From Symsagittifera roscoffensis (Eukaryota > Xenacoelomorpha > Acoela > Convolutidae): a stretch of DNA of 49,105 bases. The notes under the pieces were generated by a model. It ran no database searches and was not told where the DNA came from. It worked only from the letters and a program-made list of their open reading frames with translations. The stretch lies in contig NC_087068.1 in the NCBI RefSeq assembly GCF_963678635.1, positions 22,605,083 through 22,654,187 of the forward strand, given 5' to 3'. The position numbers were made by a program, and so were the translations under genes. Of this stretch, positions 1 through 8,641 are shown piece after piece (the first letter of the stretch is position 1; the number at the start of each line of letters is the position of its first letter).

Positions 1-261
1 TACTTGCAAAAATGCCAAGGTGGGTGGAAGAAAAAAGAGCCTCATAGCTCAAAGAATCTTGTTTTTTTAGATGTTTCGATCACCAGAAGTTACTGAGTAG
101 GTTAGATGTAGCAAGTTGTCTAACAAGGTGTTCATTACCACCAAAAATACTTGAAAATAGCGAATGAGTAGTTCTTCAAAAATTGAACAACTGTGCATAT
201 CGTCAAATTGTGTAATAACATTGAATGGTGGAGATGTTGAGTGTGTGGCGGCGGGTGTAAG

Positions 262-485
262 GCCCGGGTCGAGATCCCGCTCACAAACCGCTCAAGATAT
301 GAGCGATTTGAGCACTTTTCCAGCAAGATTTGAGAGGTTTGTGCGGCTTTTTGGAAACACCGCTCAAACCGCTTAAATCTTGCTGAAAAAAACCGCTCAT
401 TTCTTGCGGTGATTTTTGAACGTTTTTTCAAGCAAGGTTTGAGCGGTTTTTAAGCGGTTTTTGAGCGGTCTTATAAAGAAAACCG
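262..485. repeat. partial fold-back repeat (CGCTCAAA family)
   Basis: Starts with CCCGGGTCGAGATCCCGCTC, which resembles the terminus of the larger fold-back at 962-1469, and continues with alternating copies of CGCTCAAACCGCTC and its reverse complement GAGCGGTTTGAGCG together with AGCAAGATTTGAG. A matching right terminus is not seen, so it is either truncated or a diverged relative. Confidence 0.6.
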
Positions 486-667
486 AATAAAACCATTAAA
501 AGGCCTGGAAAGGTTATGTGACGCTAAGATGCAGTTGAAATACTATCTATAAATTAAAAAAATGTGCTGAGCCGTTTTCAACTCAAGCAAGATTTTTTTC
601 GATGTCTAGACCAAAAACAATGTGAGTCACATTTTTCAAAAGCTCGAGCAAAATAACCACTGGAAAA

Positions 668-703
668 TATGTATGTATGTATGTATGGATGTATGTATGT
701 ATA
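668..703. repeat. (GTAT)n microsatellite
   Basis: About nine GTAT/GGAT units in a row with one interruption (ATGG). Simple-sequence tract. Confidence 0.9.
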
Positions 704-961
704 ACTGTGAGCATTGCGCACTAGCTACAAAAACTTTTGTCCGATCCTTTTTTCCGTGAAATGTATTCATCTTAAAATCTGTCGGCTCAGTTTTCCCTCG
801 ATTTCCTAGTATAAGAAGAAGAAAGTAATTCATCAAAGTTATCGAAGTATTATTCTCACAAGTTTTTTTCACTTGAAATACAGGCATTTTTTGCATAGTT
901 TTGACAGTTTTATAGCACGTGTTGTCGTCCACTGTATTATCACTAGCTAATGATGTTTATG

Positions 962-1469
962 CCCGAGTCGATATTTTTCACCCAATTTGAAGCAAGATTT
1001 GAGCGGTTTGAGCTGTTTTTCTAGACGATTGCTCTCAAAATCTTGCTTCAAAATGAGCGGTTTGAGCAATTTATAAAAAAAAACTCTCAAAAACCGCTCA
1101 AGATTTGAGCGGTTTGAGCGGTTTTTTTAGACGATTACGCTCAAATCTTCCTTCAAAATGAGCGGTTTGAGCTGTTTTTGAACGGTTTATCTAAAAAAAA
1201 CCGCGCAAGATTTGAACGGTTTTGAGCGGTTTATCTAAAAAAATCGCTCAAAAACTGCTCAAATCTTGCGCGGATTTTGAGCGGTTTTTTTGGATAAATA
1301 GCTCAAAACCGTTCAAATCTTGCGCGGTTTTGAGCGTTTTTTTTAGATAAACCGTTCAAAAACCGCTCAAACCGCTCATTTTGAAGCGAGATTTTGAGCG
1401 TAATTGTCAAAAAAAACGCTCAAACCGCTCAAATCTTGCTTCGAATTAGGTGAAAAATCTCGACTCGGG
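962..1469. mobile_element. fold-back (TIR) element made of nested inverted repeats
   Basis: The left end, CCCGAGTCGATATTTTTCAC then CCAATTTGAAGCAAGATT, is matched in reverse complement at the right end (CGAGATTTTTCACCTAATTC read on the minus strand, ending CGACTCGGG). Between the ends are many alternating copies of TTTGAGCGGTTTGAGCGG and its complement, so most of the ~510 bp could fold on itself. No ORF and no clear target-site duplication are visible. This fits a non-autonomous fold-back/MITE-like element whose transposase family cannot be named here. Confidence 0.7.
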
Positions 1470-2977
1470 GGGACTGATGGCGATAGGCGAGCTGAAGCTT
1501 GCGCTTTTTTCTTAGAACTTCATTGATCAGTGATTTTAGGGCGAGTTTGCATAGACAAAAATTGCGATCAGTAGAATCAATTCTCTGGGGAAAACAATTT
1601 TGATGTCTGGTAGTTTGTTATATTTGTCTTTTATTGCAATTTGTCAAAGTACCGATGGAGGAATGGGAGAAGGGGGTCTTTATGAGTGCGGTTTGGGTGC
1701 AATAACTCCCATATCATCCCCTGTTCATTACTAAAATCTTAATGTAGTAGTTTTCCTTTGATAAAGTGAATCAATCACAAGGCTCATCGAAATTCGGTTT
1801 TAAGACTCCAATAATGGAAGGCAGTAAGGCACGGAATCAAAAGTCAAATATCCTTATAGAAACTTATGAAATGCTTTTTTATGGTTTCATAGAGGTTACA
1901 TAAATTGACTTTTGTTCACTTTTGCATGTGTTAAAATTTAATTTTTTAAATGTTGAAAAGTCAAATATCTTTGTGATCAAATTACGTCACTGTCTCAAAT
2001 TCTATCTTGACAACACGTGAATTCATTGATCAATAGCCACAAGAAGCACGCAATGATTATTTCGCACGTAAAACCCAGTTGTGTGAATCAGTCGATGATA
2101 TCCAGCTCTTAAAGAGAGTCCAGCGTATGGAAGATACCAAACTTGACGAGGTGAAGCTAAGTGGCAGTGCCAGAAATTCTATCCAAGGTCAGCTTTCACT
2201 ACAAATTTCATCAAATCAAAAAGAACTTTGGTGCTTGATTACAGCTTAGGCTATCTGAAAAAAAACCTCGTTTAGAAGTACGGTACCCAAAAACTTGTCT
2301 GTTGAGCCACCTGTAACATCATAAATCAAAAAATAAATTTTGAAAATAGTCATTTAACAAGCAAAATACTCCCATATAGGTTACGCTAATTAGTTTTTTA
2401 AAGTGCATTGTGTGCATTGTTGCCGTCCAAAATTGAATTTTTCATGATACACCTCAGAAAAATTTAAGAAATGAATAAATTTATCAACAAGTTTTGCAGA
2501 TTCTCATTATATCCAAAAATCTTTAAAAATTTTGAACTGAATTGCGAATCACTTAAAATTTCTATGGTTGATTAATTCCTTTGGTATAATTCCAAGTGAT
2601 TTTTGGACCCCTAAAAAAGTTCTGAATAAGCTTCCAATCTAAACTAGTATTAAAAGACTTTTTGATATGAATTTTACTTTATTGAAAACTTTTGAACGGT
2701 CTTTGAATCTTATAAGATTTCATTTCGATTCGGGTTTTTCTCATTATAAAAAAGCAACCCGCTCTAGAAACAAAAAATGTATAATCCTCTACGCTTTTTC
2801 TCCCCCTCCCCCACAACGCATAAGCATATGCATCAGTCTTATGATGTAAGGACTGGTTTTGCAATGTTAAATATGAAGACCAAGCGTGTTTGGAGCACAT
2901 GAATTGGTCAGCACGACAGTCTTAAACCCGTACTCAACAAAGGCTTCTAAAATCGATTGAAATTTTATATCGATAAC
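1470..2977. other. non-coding, nothing recognised
   Basis: AT-rich sequence with frequent stops in all frames. I see no gene, RNA gene or repeat with confidence. Confidence 0.5.
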
Positions 2978-3115
2978 TTGGTTCCTTTCCACTGTTCCCC
3001 CAGAATTCAAAATATATATTTCCTAAATTGTTTTTACGTGTTATTGTGGCAGAACGCGTGTTGTTACGATAAGAACAATTGTTTTCAAGTTTATTTCCCG
3101 GGCTGATGTCCATAC
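2978..3115. repeat. degenerate MITE copy
   Basis: TTCCTTTCCACTGTTCCCCC followed by TTTTTACGTGTTATTGTGGC and GCGTG-TGTTACG follows the order of motifs in the better preserved MITEs at 5341-5556 and 25647-25872 (TTCTTTTCCAGTTCCCCCC, TTACGTGTTATTACGGC, GCGTGATGTTACG). The right terminus is not found, so this is a partial, older copy. Confidence 0.5.
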
Positions 3116-5340
3116 AAGAAAAAAAACACTTTCATATTTAGAGTCTATGGAAAAAGTACTTGTCATGCAATTATAATATAAGAAAACTACTGTATGACAA
3201 GTATTTTTTTCAATCGATTTTTTTTTGAAAATTATTTCAAATTGGCAAAATTTGACTTTTCGTGTTTTTAACGTAATCCAGGATGAGTTTTTTTACCCAA
3301 AATTAGAAAAAAACTACTAGCAAGTGTTTTGATAATAACGCAATTGCCGTTGTCTTTTCAAATGCTAAAAAAATACAAAATTTGTAGAAAAAAACGGGCT
3401 TTTTCTCAACCAATAAAAATTTTGGGTCATTATGTCAATCAAGTTGTTCACCATGTCACACTTCGTTGAAATTGGTCACACCATGTCACACTTCGTCATT
3501 ATTTCAACTTCAATTTTAAAATGTGAAAGAAGTAAAAATGGCCAATCTAACCTGTTTTTATCTGTTTTCTGCACAGAAATCTTTTATTTCCTATCTAACA
3601 TTGGAAATATAGAGAAAAATAACCTAAAAAAATTCTCCGCTCAAAAGCAACGCGATTAACGTTGATTCTACATGCTTTGAGTTGTACACAAATGTAGTAG
3701 CAAACTAATGCAAACAAGGCTGCTCGTATCAGGGCGAAGCCCTGAAAGTTCCGACTGCCTTCTACCGTTTATGGAGCAGTAATAACATAAACAACATAAA
3801 AAATTAAATGATATAAAATTAATGAAAATTTTTTTTTCTAAAATTTGAAAATTGTTCGATAAAAATCATCCCCCCACACGCCATATAAAGTACAAAACAA
3901 TAGATTTCGCTCCTTGTAACAAATCAATTATGGCAAATAGGCTTCTTTCAACCAATTTGGAACTATTTCTAAGGCGGATTAAATCTCCGCTTACGCGTTA
4001 ATGGCGCGAATTATATCCCGCGTTAATTGTCCCAAATTGGTCACAATGGCCAAAATGGCAATCTTTAAACCCTCATAACTTTACAAAAAAAGATCACAAG
4101 TGAAATATCTTTTCAAATTTAAGCTCAGGACATCAATAGCTTTCGAATGATATAAAAAAAATTCTATCAAAAATGGCTAGTTAAAAAGACGAAATTTGTC
4201 CAAAGAAAAAAAAACCCACCCCGAGCACAATTATTCCGTTACTTTCGTATCGAAAGTCGGAACAACAACCTCGTGTTATAACAAGTGTTACTTTGCATGA
4301 GATTGCTAAAACTATTGGTACAGCGACATAGACCAAACCATTGCAATTACTCTCTCCAAAATTCTCAGTCTTTGACTTTTCAAGCATTCAAAAGTTTTGT
4401 GGTCTCAAAATGAGAGTTTAAAAGGCTCTATGAGACACCGGAGAGCTCATATTATAGTTTGACTGTGTTTTCATAATTGACCCAGATGTTGTCCAACTAG
4501 AGATTTTGTCCTATCTATTTAATTAACAGATTTCGTCCCATACAGATTCCGTTCCATATCCAACATCCTATCATCCCATATCCAAATTTGTGGAAAGAAA
4601 TCTGTGTACGCTTTGAAATGGGACGAAATCTCTTAAAATTAAAATGGTTAGAGATCTGTCTTGGGACGAAATCTGTCACAGTTGTTTTCATATCAATTAT
4701 TGGAATTTCGATCGTCTTCATATTTTGGAAAAAGTTTAGAATAACAAAAGTCTATTTTCCATTGATGTGTTTGTATAAACGCATTTTAAAATAGGTTTGA
4801 CTTGACCTTGTTAATATCCCTTTTTTCAAAAATAAGATAAGCTTAACCTTATTTTGATCTTACTTTGTTAGAATAAAATCAGCAAAAACTTAGCGTAATC
4901 TTATTTTTATAACAGACACACACAGAGTTTAAGTAAAAAAAAAACACTTGTTGACTATTCTTGCATGATCGGGAACCGAGTTTTTTGAGGAGCATTTTTT
5001 TTGGCAAGATAAGTTCAAGAGATCAGCCACTTAAAAATATATTCAGAATTATACAATCAAAGGAACCTTACCGCAGAAAATAGGGGTTATCAGTAAAATA
5101 TATGGATCATGCAAGGATATCGTTAGGTCAATTTCAACCAGTTCAAAGCCAAATAGTACCTGATAACATGAATTTTTGTCAGCTCTTCTTTTACCAGAGA
5201 CTGTAAATCAATTTTGTGATCAAGCATAACTGCAATTTAAGGACAGACAACTCTTCCAAAATACAAATTTACAGGGAGGGTGAAGTACCATATCGAAAAG
5301 AAAACTAATTAGCCAATCTTCATTTTGAACAAAAGTTAGG
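3116..5340. other. non-coding, nothing recognised
   Basis: AT-rich intergenic or intronic sequence. A short duplicated stretch, ATGTCACACTTCGT, occurs twice near 3450-3500. Open frames up to 75 codons show no motif or codon structure that would support a gene. Confidence 0.5.
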
Positions 5341-5556
5341 GGTTCTTTTCCAGTTCCCCCCCTTTTCAAAATACCGAGTTTTATGTTTGATTTACGTGTT
5401 ATTACGGCTAAATGCGTGATGTTACGCTGTTAAGTATGAAGAACAAATATGTTCACAGTTGTCGATTTGTTCACCACGCCAAATTTCATTGCATTATGAC
5501 AACGTTAAAAAAGTTTTTCAAAATTAAATTTGAAAGGGGGGAACTGGAAAAGAGCT
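5341..5556. mobile_element. hAT-like MITE, copy 1
   Basis: Terminal inverted repeats TTCTTTTCCAGTTCCCCCC at the left and GGGGGGAACTGGAAAAGAG at the right enclose ~215 bp without coding capacity. The copy at 25647-25872 is the same element in the opposite orientation and has a perfect 8-bp target duplication, which is what assigns the family. No clean duplication remains around this older copy. Confidence 0.75.
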
Positions 5557-5793
5557 AGGATGCGTGTTAGGATGCGTGATAGAACAACTTCAAACAACAA
5601 AAAACTCTGTTGTGAAGTGCAAGAACTGGTAAAAAAAACTGCTCAATTCAATCCAGAAATGAACGTTTTATGCAATAACATAGAACCAGTTTTAATAAGA
5701 AAAAAATGAATTAGGCCATTGACTAATATAATGTCTCCAAAATTAAAACCAAAACATCCAGGGGAGGACTTTAAGCGCTAAAGTTGAATTCTA

Positions 5794-6193
5794 CAATAAA
5801 AGACATCACGACCCTAGGCGATCAAGAAGAGTTCTCATGTAAAATCTTGCAAGATTCTTGCAAGTGAGGGTTATCTTGCAAGATAAAGGAAAAAAAGACT
5901 TTTTTTCATGTTTTTTATGGAATTGCATGAAATTGTATGATAAGCATTTTTTGTCAACCCGGATGTAGTCAAGTGGGATCTAAACGGTGTTTTTCTGGCG
6001 GTCAGACAAAATTTTAGTGAAAAAATCTCAAAGTAGATTATTTTGCAAGATATTGCAAAAATCTTGCAAGATCTTGCAAGATTACCTCACTCTTGCAAGA
6101 TCTTGCAAGGTTTTTACAAGTTCTTGCAAGATAATCTACCTTAACAAAAAATGTTTACCGGATGAATTAAAAATTATTCATCACGACCCTGAT
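5794..6193. repeat. 400-bp tandem unit with CTTGCAAGAT palindromes, unit 1
   Basis: Begins CAATAAAAGACATCACGACC and recurs exactly 400 bp downstream. Internally it holds runs of CTTGCAAGATCTTGCAAG, which is self-complementary, so the unit could fold into long hairpins. It is complete, in contrast to unit 2, and therefore shows what unit 2 looked like before the LTR element inserted. Confidence 0.85.
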
Positions 6194-6514
6194 CAATAAA
6201 AGACATCACGACCCTAGGCGATCAAGAAGAGATCTCATGTAAGATCTTGCAAGATTCTTACAAGTGAGGGTTATCTTGCAAGATAAAGGAAAAAAAGATT
6301 TTTTTCATGTTTTTTATGGAATTGCATAAAATTGTATGATAAGCATGTTTTGTCAACCCGGATGTAGTCAAGTTGGATCTAAACGGTGTTTTTCTGGCGG
6401 TCAGACAAAATTTTAGTGAAAAACTCTCAAAGTAGATTATTTTGCAAGATTTTGCAAAAATCGTACAAGATCTTGCAAGGTTTTTACAAGTTCTTGCAAG
6501 ATAATCTGCCTTAA
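6194..6514. repeat. 400-bp tandem unit, unit 2, interrupted by the LTR element
   Basis: Same sequence as unit 1 with scattered changes up to the point ATAATCTGCCTTAA, where the 5' LTR begins. The remainder of the unit (TTAACGAAAAACAGGATTAA, compare TTAACAAAAAATG in unit 1) resumes after the 3' LTR at 25411. Confidence 0.8.
6511..6514. repeat. target-site duplication, left copy (TTAA)
   Basis: TTAA lies directly before the TG of the 5' LTR and again directly after the CA of the 3' LTR at 25411-25414. The intact tandem unit 1 has a single TTAA at the same point, so the duplication is real. Confidence 0.85.
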
Positions 6515-6629
6515 TGGAACCTGATCTAAACTACATTTTATGATTGGATAAATTAGATATTTTACCACTGTAAAGTATTTAATTTTAACCAATCATGATC
6601 CATCTAACTAACAACCCACTTATTTGTAA

Positions 6630-6657
6630 GTGCTGAAATTACTTGTAATTTCAGCAC
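6630..6657. promoter_or_regulatory. LTR stem-loop (13-bp perfect stem, 2-nt loop)
   Basis: GTGCTGAAATTAC-TT-GTAATTTCAGCAC folds perfectly. The same structure occurs at 25124-25151. In the diverged solo LTR (28744-28771) one stem pair has changed on both sides (T-A to C-G) so pairing is kept. This points to a selected DNA or RNA structure in the LTR; its role is unknown. Confidence 0.8.
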
Positions 6658-6718
6658 CAGAGAGATTTGAATTTAACTTAGAAATTAGTTGACTCTCCAA
6701 GCGAACTTCAGCAGCCGC

Positions 6719-6724
6719 AATAAA
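6719..6724 (+). promoter_or_regulatory. polyadenylation signal in the 5' LTR
   Basis: AATAAA in the middle of the LTR, repeated at 25213-25218 in the 3' LTR, where it would end the genomic transcript. Confidence 0.55.
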
Positions 6725-6926
6725 CCAGTATACCCTAGATCTATTGAGCCTAGCAGAGACTAGTTAAACACCCTGAGACTAGATAGTATAAGAGTAAGAT
6801 TAGGATCGGTATTAGACTAAGAAGTTGCACGAATCTATCCGGCCGAAAATAAGATAGCGTGACGAGCAGACGGTGTACCCTATCCGAAATTACTCTATGA
6901 GTTAACCACCTCGGTAATAACTCATC

Positions 6927-6944
6927 TGGTGCGACCATAAGTCT
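6927..6944 (+). promoter_or_regulatory. candidate primer-binding site
   Basis: TGGTGCGACCATAAGTC starts two bases after the LTR. TGG is what pairing with a tRNA 3' CCA end requires. I could not match the remaining bases to a specific tRNA acceptor stem from memory. Confidence 0.5.
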
Positions 6945-8173
6945 CGAACAAGACCTTAATAGCTTAGAATTAACCAAAAATAGATTAGAATTTAGACAAA
7001 ACATTTTTAAAATGTTATACGACGATAATTTAATCGAAATGTCTCTACGACTCAATAGATCAGAGCCAATATTCCGAACGATAATAGAACTAGCCGGAAT
7101 TGGAAGAATACCTCGAACCAGAGACGACATACGACAAAGTAGAAACTTACCAAATAGTTATATGATAGTACGGCAAAAGCCAACACAAACTTTTATATTT
7201 AGAATTTTATTAGCAATGAATTTAGATTTTCATTTGCAAACATAAAATCTTGAAGCCAATCTTCATGATCATTACAGGCGCTAAACAAAATATTAATATA
7301 CAATAACGATTGATAAAAATATCTCAGATCGTTTTCCTAAAATTCTGCAGTATTATATAAAACATGTTTGGAAAATATTTATTAAAAATCAAAATAAAAA
7401 TTAGTAGCATGACAATAAACTGTTAATAATCATAAAATCATCAGTTGTCTCAGCTTCATCACCTAAAACATAACAGCAATCATAAGCTCACTAATATCAT
7501 TCAAACACTAAATCTTTTCTTAAACAAATTTAAACCATTTTAAACTTAAATTCACTTAATTTTAAAATCAGATCATCAAGGCTTATCCTTGGATCTTAAT
7601 TCATTTTCTATTTAATTAAATTTTAAAACTTGATCATCAAGGCCTCTCCTTGGATCAAAAAGAACAATTTTGTTCTCCCCCACCAACTTAGCCAGTGTCT
7701 AACGACCTCAAACGTCGATTCACTATCCAACCCTTTCTCAAAACCCAAGACTAATAGAAATTTTTCAACAAAACTAACCATTCAAATTAGGATAAACAGC
7801 GAAGAACTTCGGTTATTCATCTTTCACTTGAACCCTCCTCTTACCAGACCCAGGATAAATCATAGACTTAGTAAGTTTAAAATAGTATCTAACGAACTAC
7901 TCGCGTTCTAATTATACCTGAACCTTGTGGATCGATTTACTATTCTCCAACCCTTGAACACAATCACAACCCTTAAGTAAGATTAAGTAAGTTAACACCT
8001 TAGCTTATACTAGCCACGAGAAAGTAAAAAATCATTCTTCGGAATCGATATACTTTTCTCTCCAACCCTGAACAAATAGAACCAGGTTAAGCTAACCAAA
8101 AAATCGTAAGGACTAACAATTTAAGAAAATAGAAATCATCTAATAACTTTTTGCATCCGTCATCCTAAACCTT
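6945..8173 (+). other. retroelement 5' leader
   Basis: About 1.2 kb between the LTR and the first ORF. It holds two hairpin motifs of the form GATCATCAAGG...CCTTGGATC at 7571-7595 and 7632-7656, and three spaced copies of a motif like ATCGATTTACTATTCTCCAA (7715, 7931 and 8044). Two TTAAGTAAG steps near 7975-8000 are possible splice donors. These may be packaging, regulatory or splicing signals. An open frame of 77 codons at 7012-7245 starts just after the LTR, but nothing else supports it. Confidence 0.5.
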
Positions 8174-8641
8174 ATGTCATTAAAGAATCTAGGAAACAAA
8201 CAAACAATCGTTTTGCACAACTGTGAAATAGATAACAAAAAATACGACCTTGTAATCACACCTCACACACAAGCAGTTGGATATATTAGAACAAAACTAC
8301 AAACACTAAAAAGAAAAATAATAACTAAACAAAGACAAATAACACGAAAAAGATTTTCCAAAAATAGAAACGCATTCTCAGAATCAGAAGTCAGCAATTT
8401 AGACGAACTTTATAAATTAAAAGAATCTATAGATAAGAATTGCCCCATTCACGATCAATTATATTTTTCCAACTCAGAAACAACTTCGAATTCATCGAAA
8501 AGAGGAAAAAGAAGAATAAAAAAGCAATATAAACACAAACCAGTACATTTATATAATTGGAATCAACCAATTCGACACATCGATAATTACCTATTAACAG
8601 TCATTAAACGAAAAAATGAGCCAAACACACACTCCAAGTGA
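8174..8641 (+). CDS. small basic protein of the LTR element, unknown function
   Basis: 155 codons, highly basic: a Lys/Arg-rich stretch at residues ~45-65 (LKRKIITKQRQITRKRF) and a second cluster near 108-120 (KRGKRRIKKQYKHK), separated by an acidic helix-prone piece. It is the first ORF after the leader and overlaps the start of gag by 26 nt in another frame. I do not recognise a family. A nucleic-acid-binding or nuclear-targeted accessory protein is an inference from the charge alone. It could also be an N-terminal gag module reached by frameshift, since the overlap would permit that. Confidence 0.6.
   Translation: MSLKNLGNKQTIVLHNCEIDNKKYDLVITPHTQAVGYIRTKLQTLKRKIITKQRQITRKRFSKNRNAFSESEVSNLDELYKLKESIDKNCPIHDQLYFSNSETTSNSSKRGKRRIKKQYKHKPVHLYNWNQPIRHIDNYLLTVIKRKNEPNTHSK

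Larger units (their letters stand above)
1..961. other. non-coding, repeat-bearing left edge
   Basis: No credible gene is seen. The stretch holds the partial fold-back repeat at 262-485 and the GTAT microsatellite at about 668-703. The open frames here are short, biased by the repeats and have no recognisable motif. Confidence 0.6.
6515..6924 (+). repeat. 5' long terminal repeat
   Basis: 410 bp beginning TGGAACCTGATC and ending GTAATAACTCA. It matches 25009-25410 except for three substitutions and eight bases (ATCTATTG) present only here. It contains a perfect 13-bp hairpin (6630-6657) and an AATAAA signal (6719-6724). An open frame on the opposite strand reaching into the leader is a by-product of the LTR sequence. 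Confidence 0.95.

Noticed and set aside
5820-6510. CRISPR-like look of the spaced CTTGCAAGAT repeats
   Set aside because: The repeats are palindromic, irregularly spaced and lie in eukaryotic mobile-element DNA without cas genes; they belong to a duplicated 400-bp unit.
6750-7130. 126-codon minus-strand open frame across the LTR edge and leader, and a matching plus-strand frame at 28484-28723
   Set aside because: Both are the reverse reading of the LTR itself (the solo LTR is inverted), so the shared protein is a by-product of repeat sequence and has no known motif.
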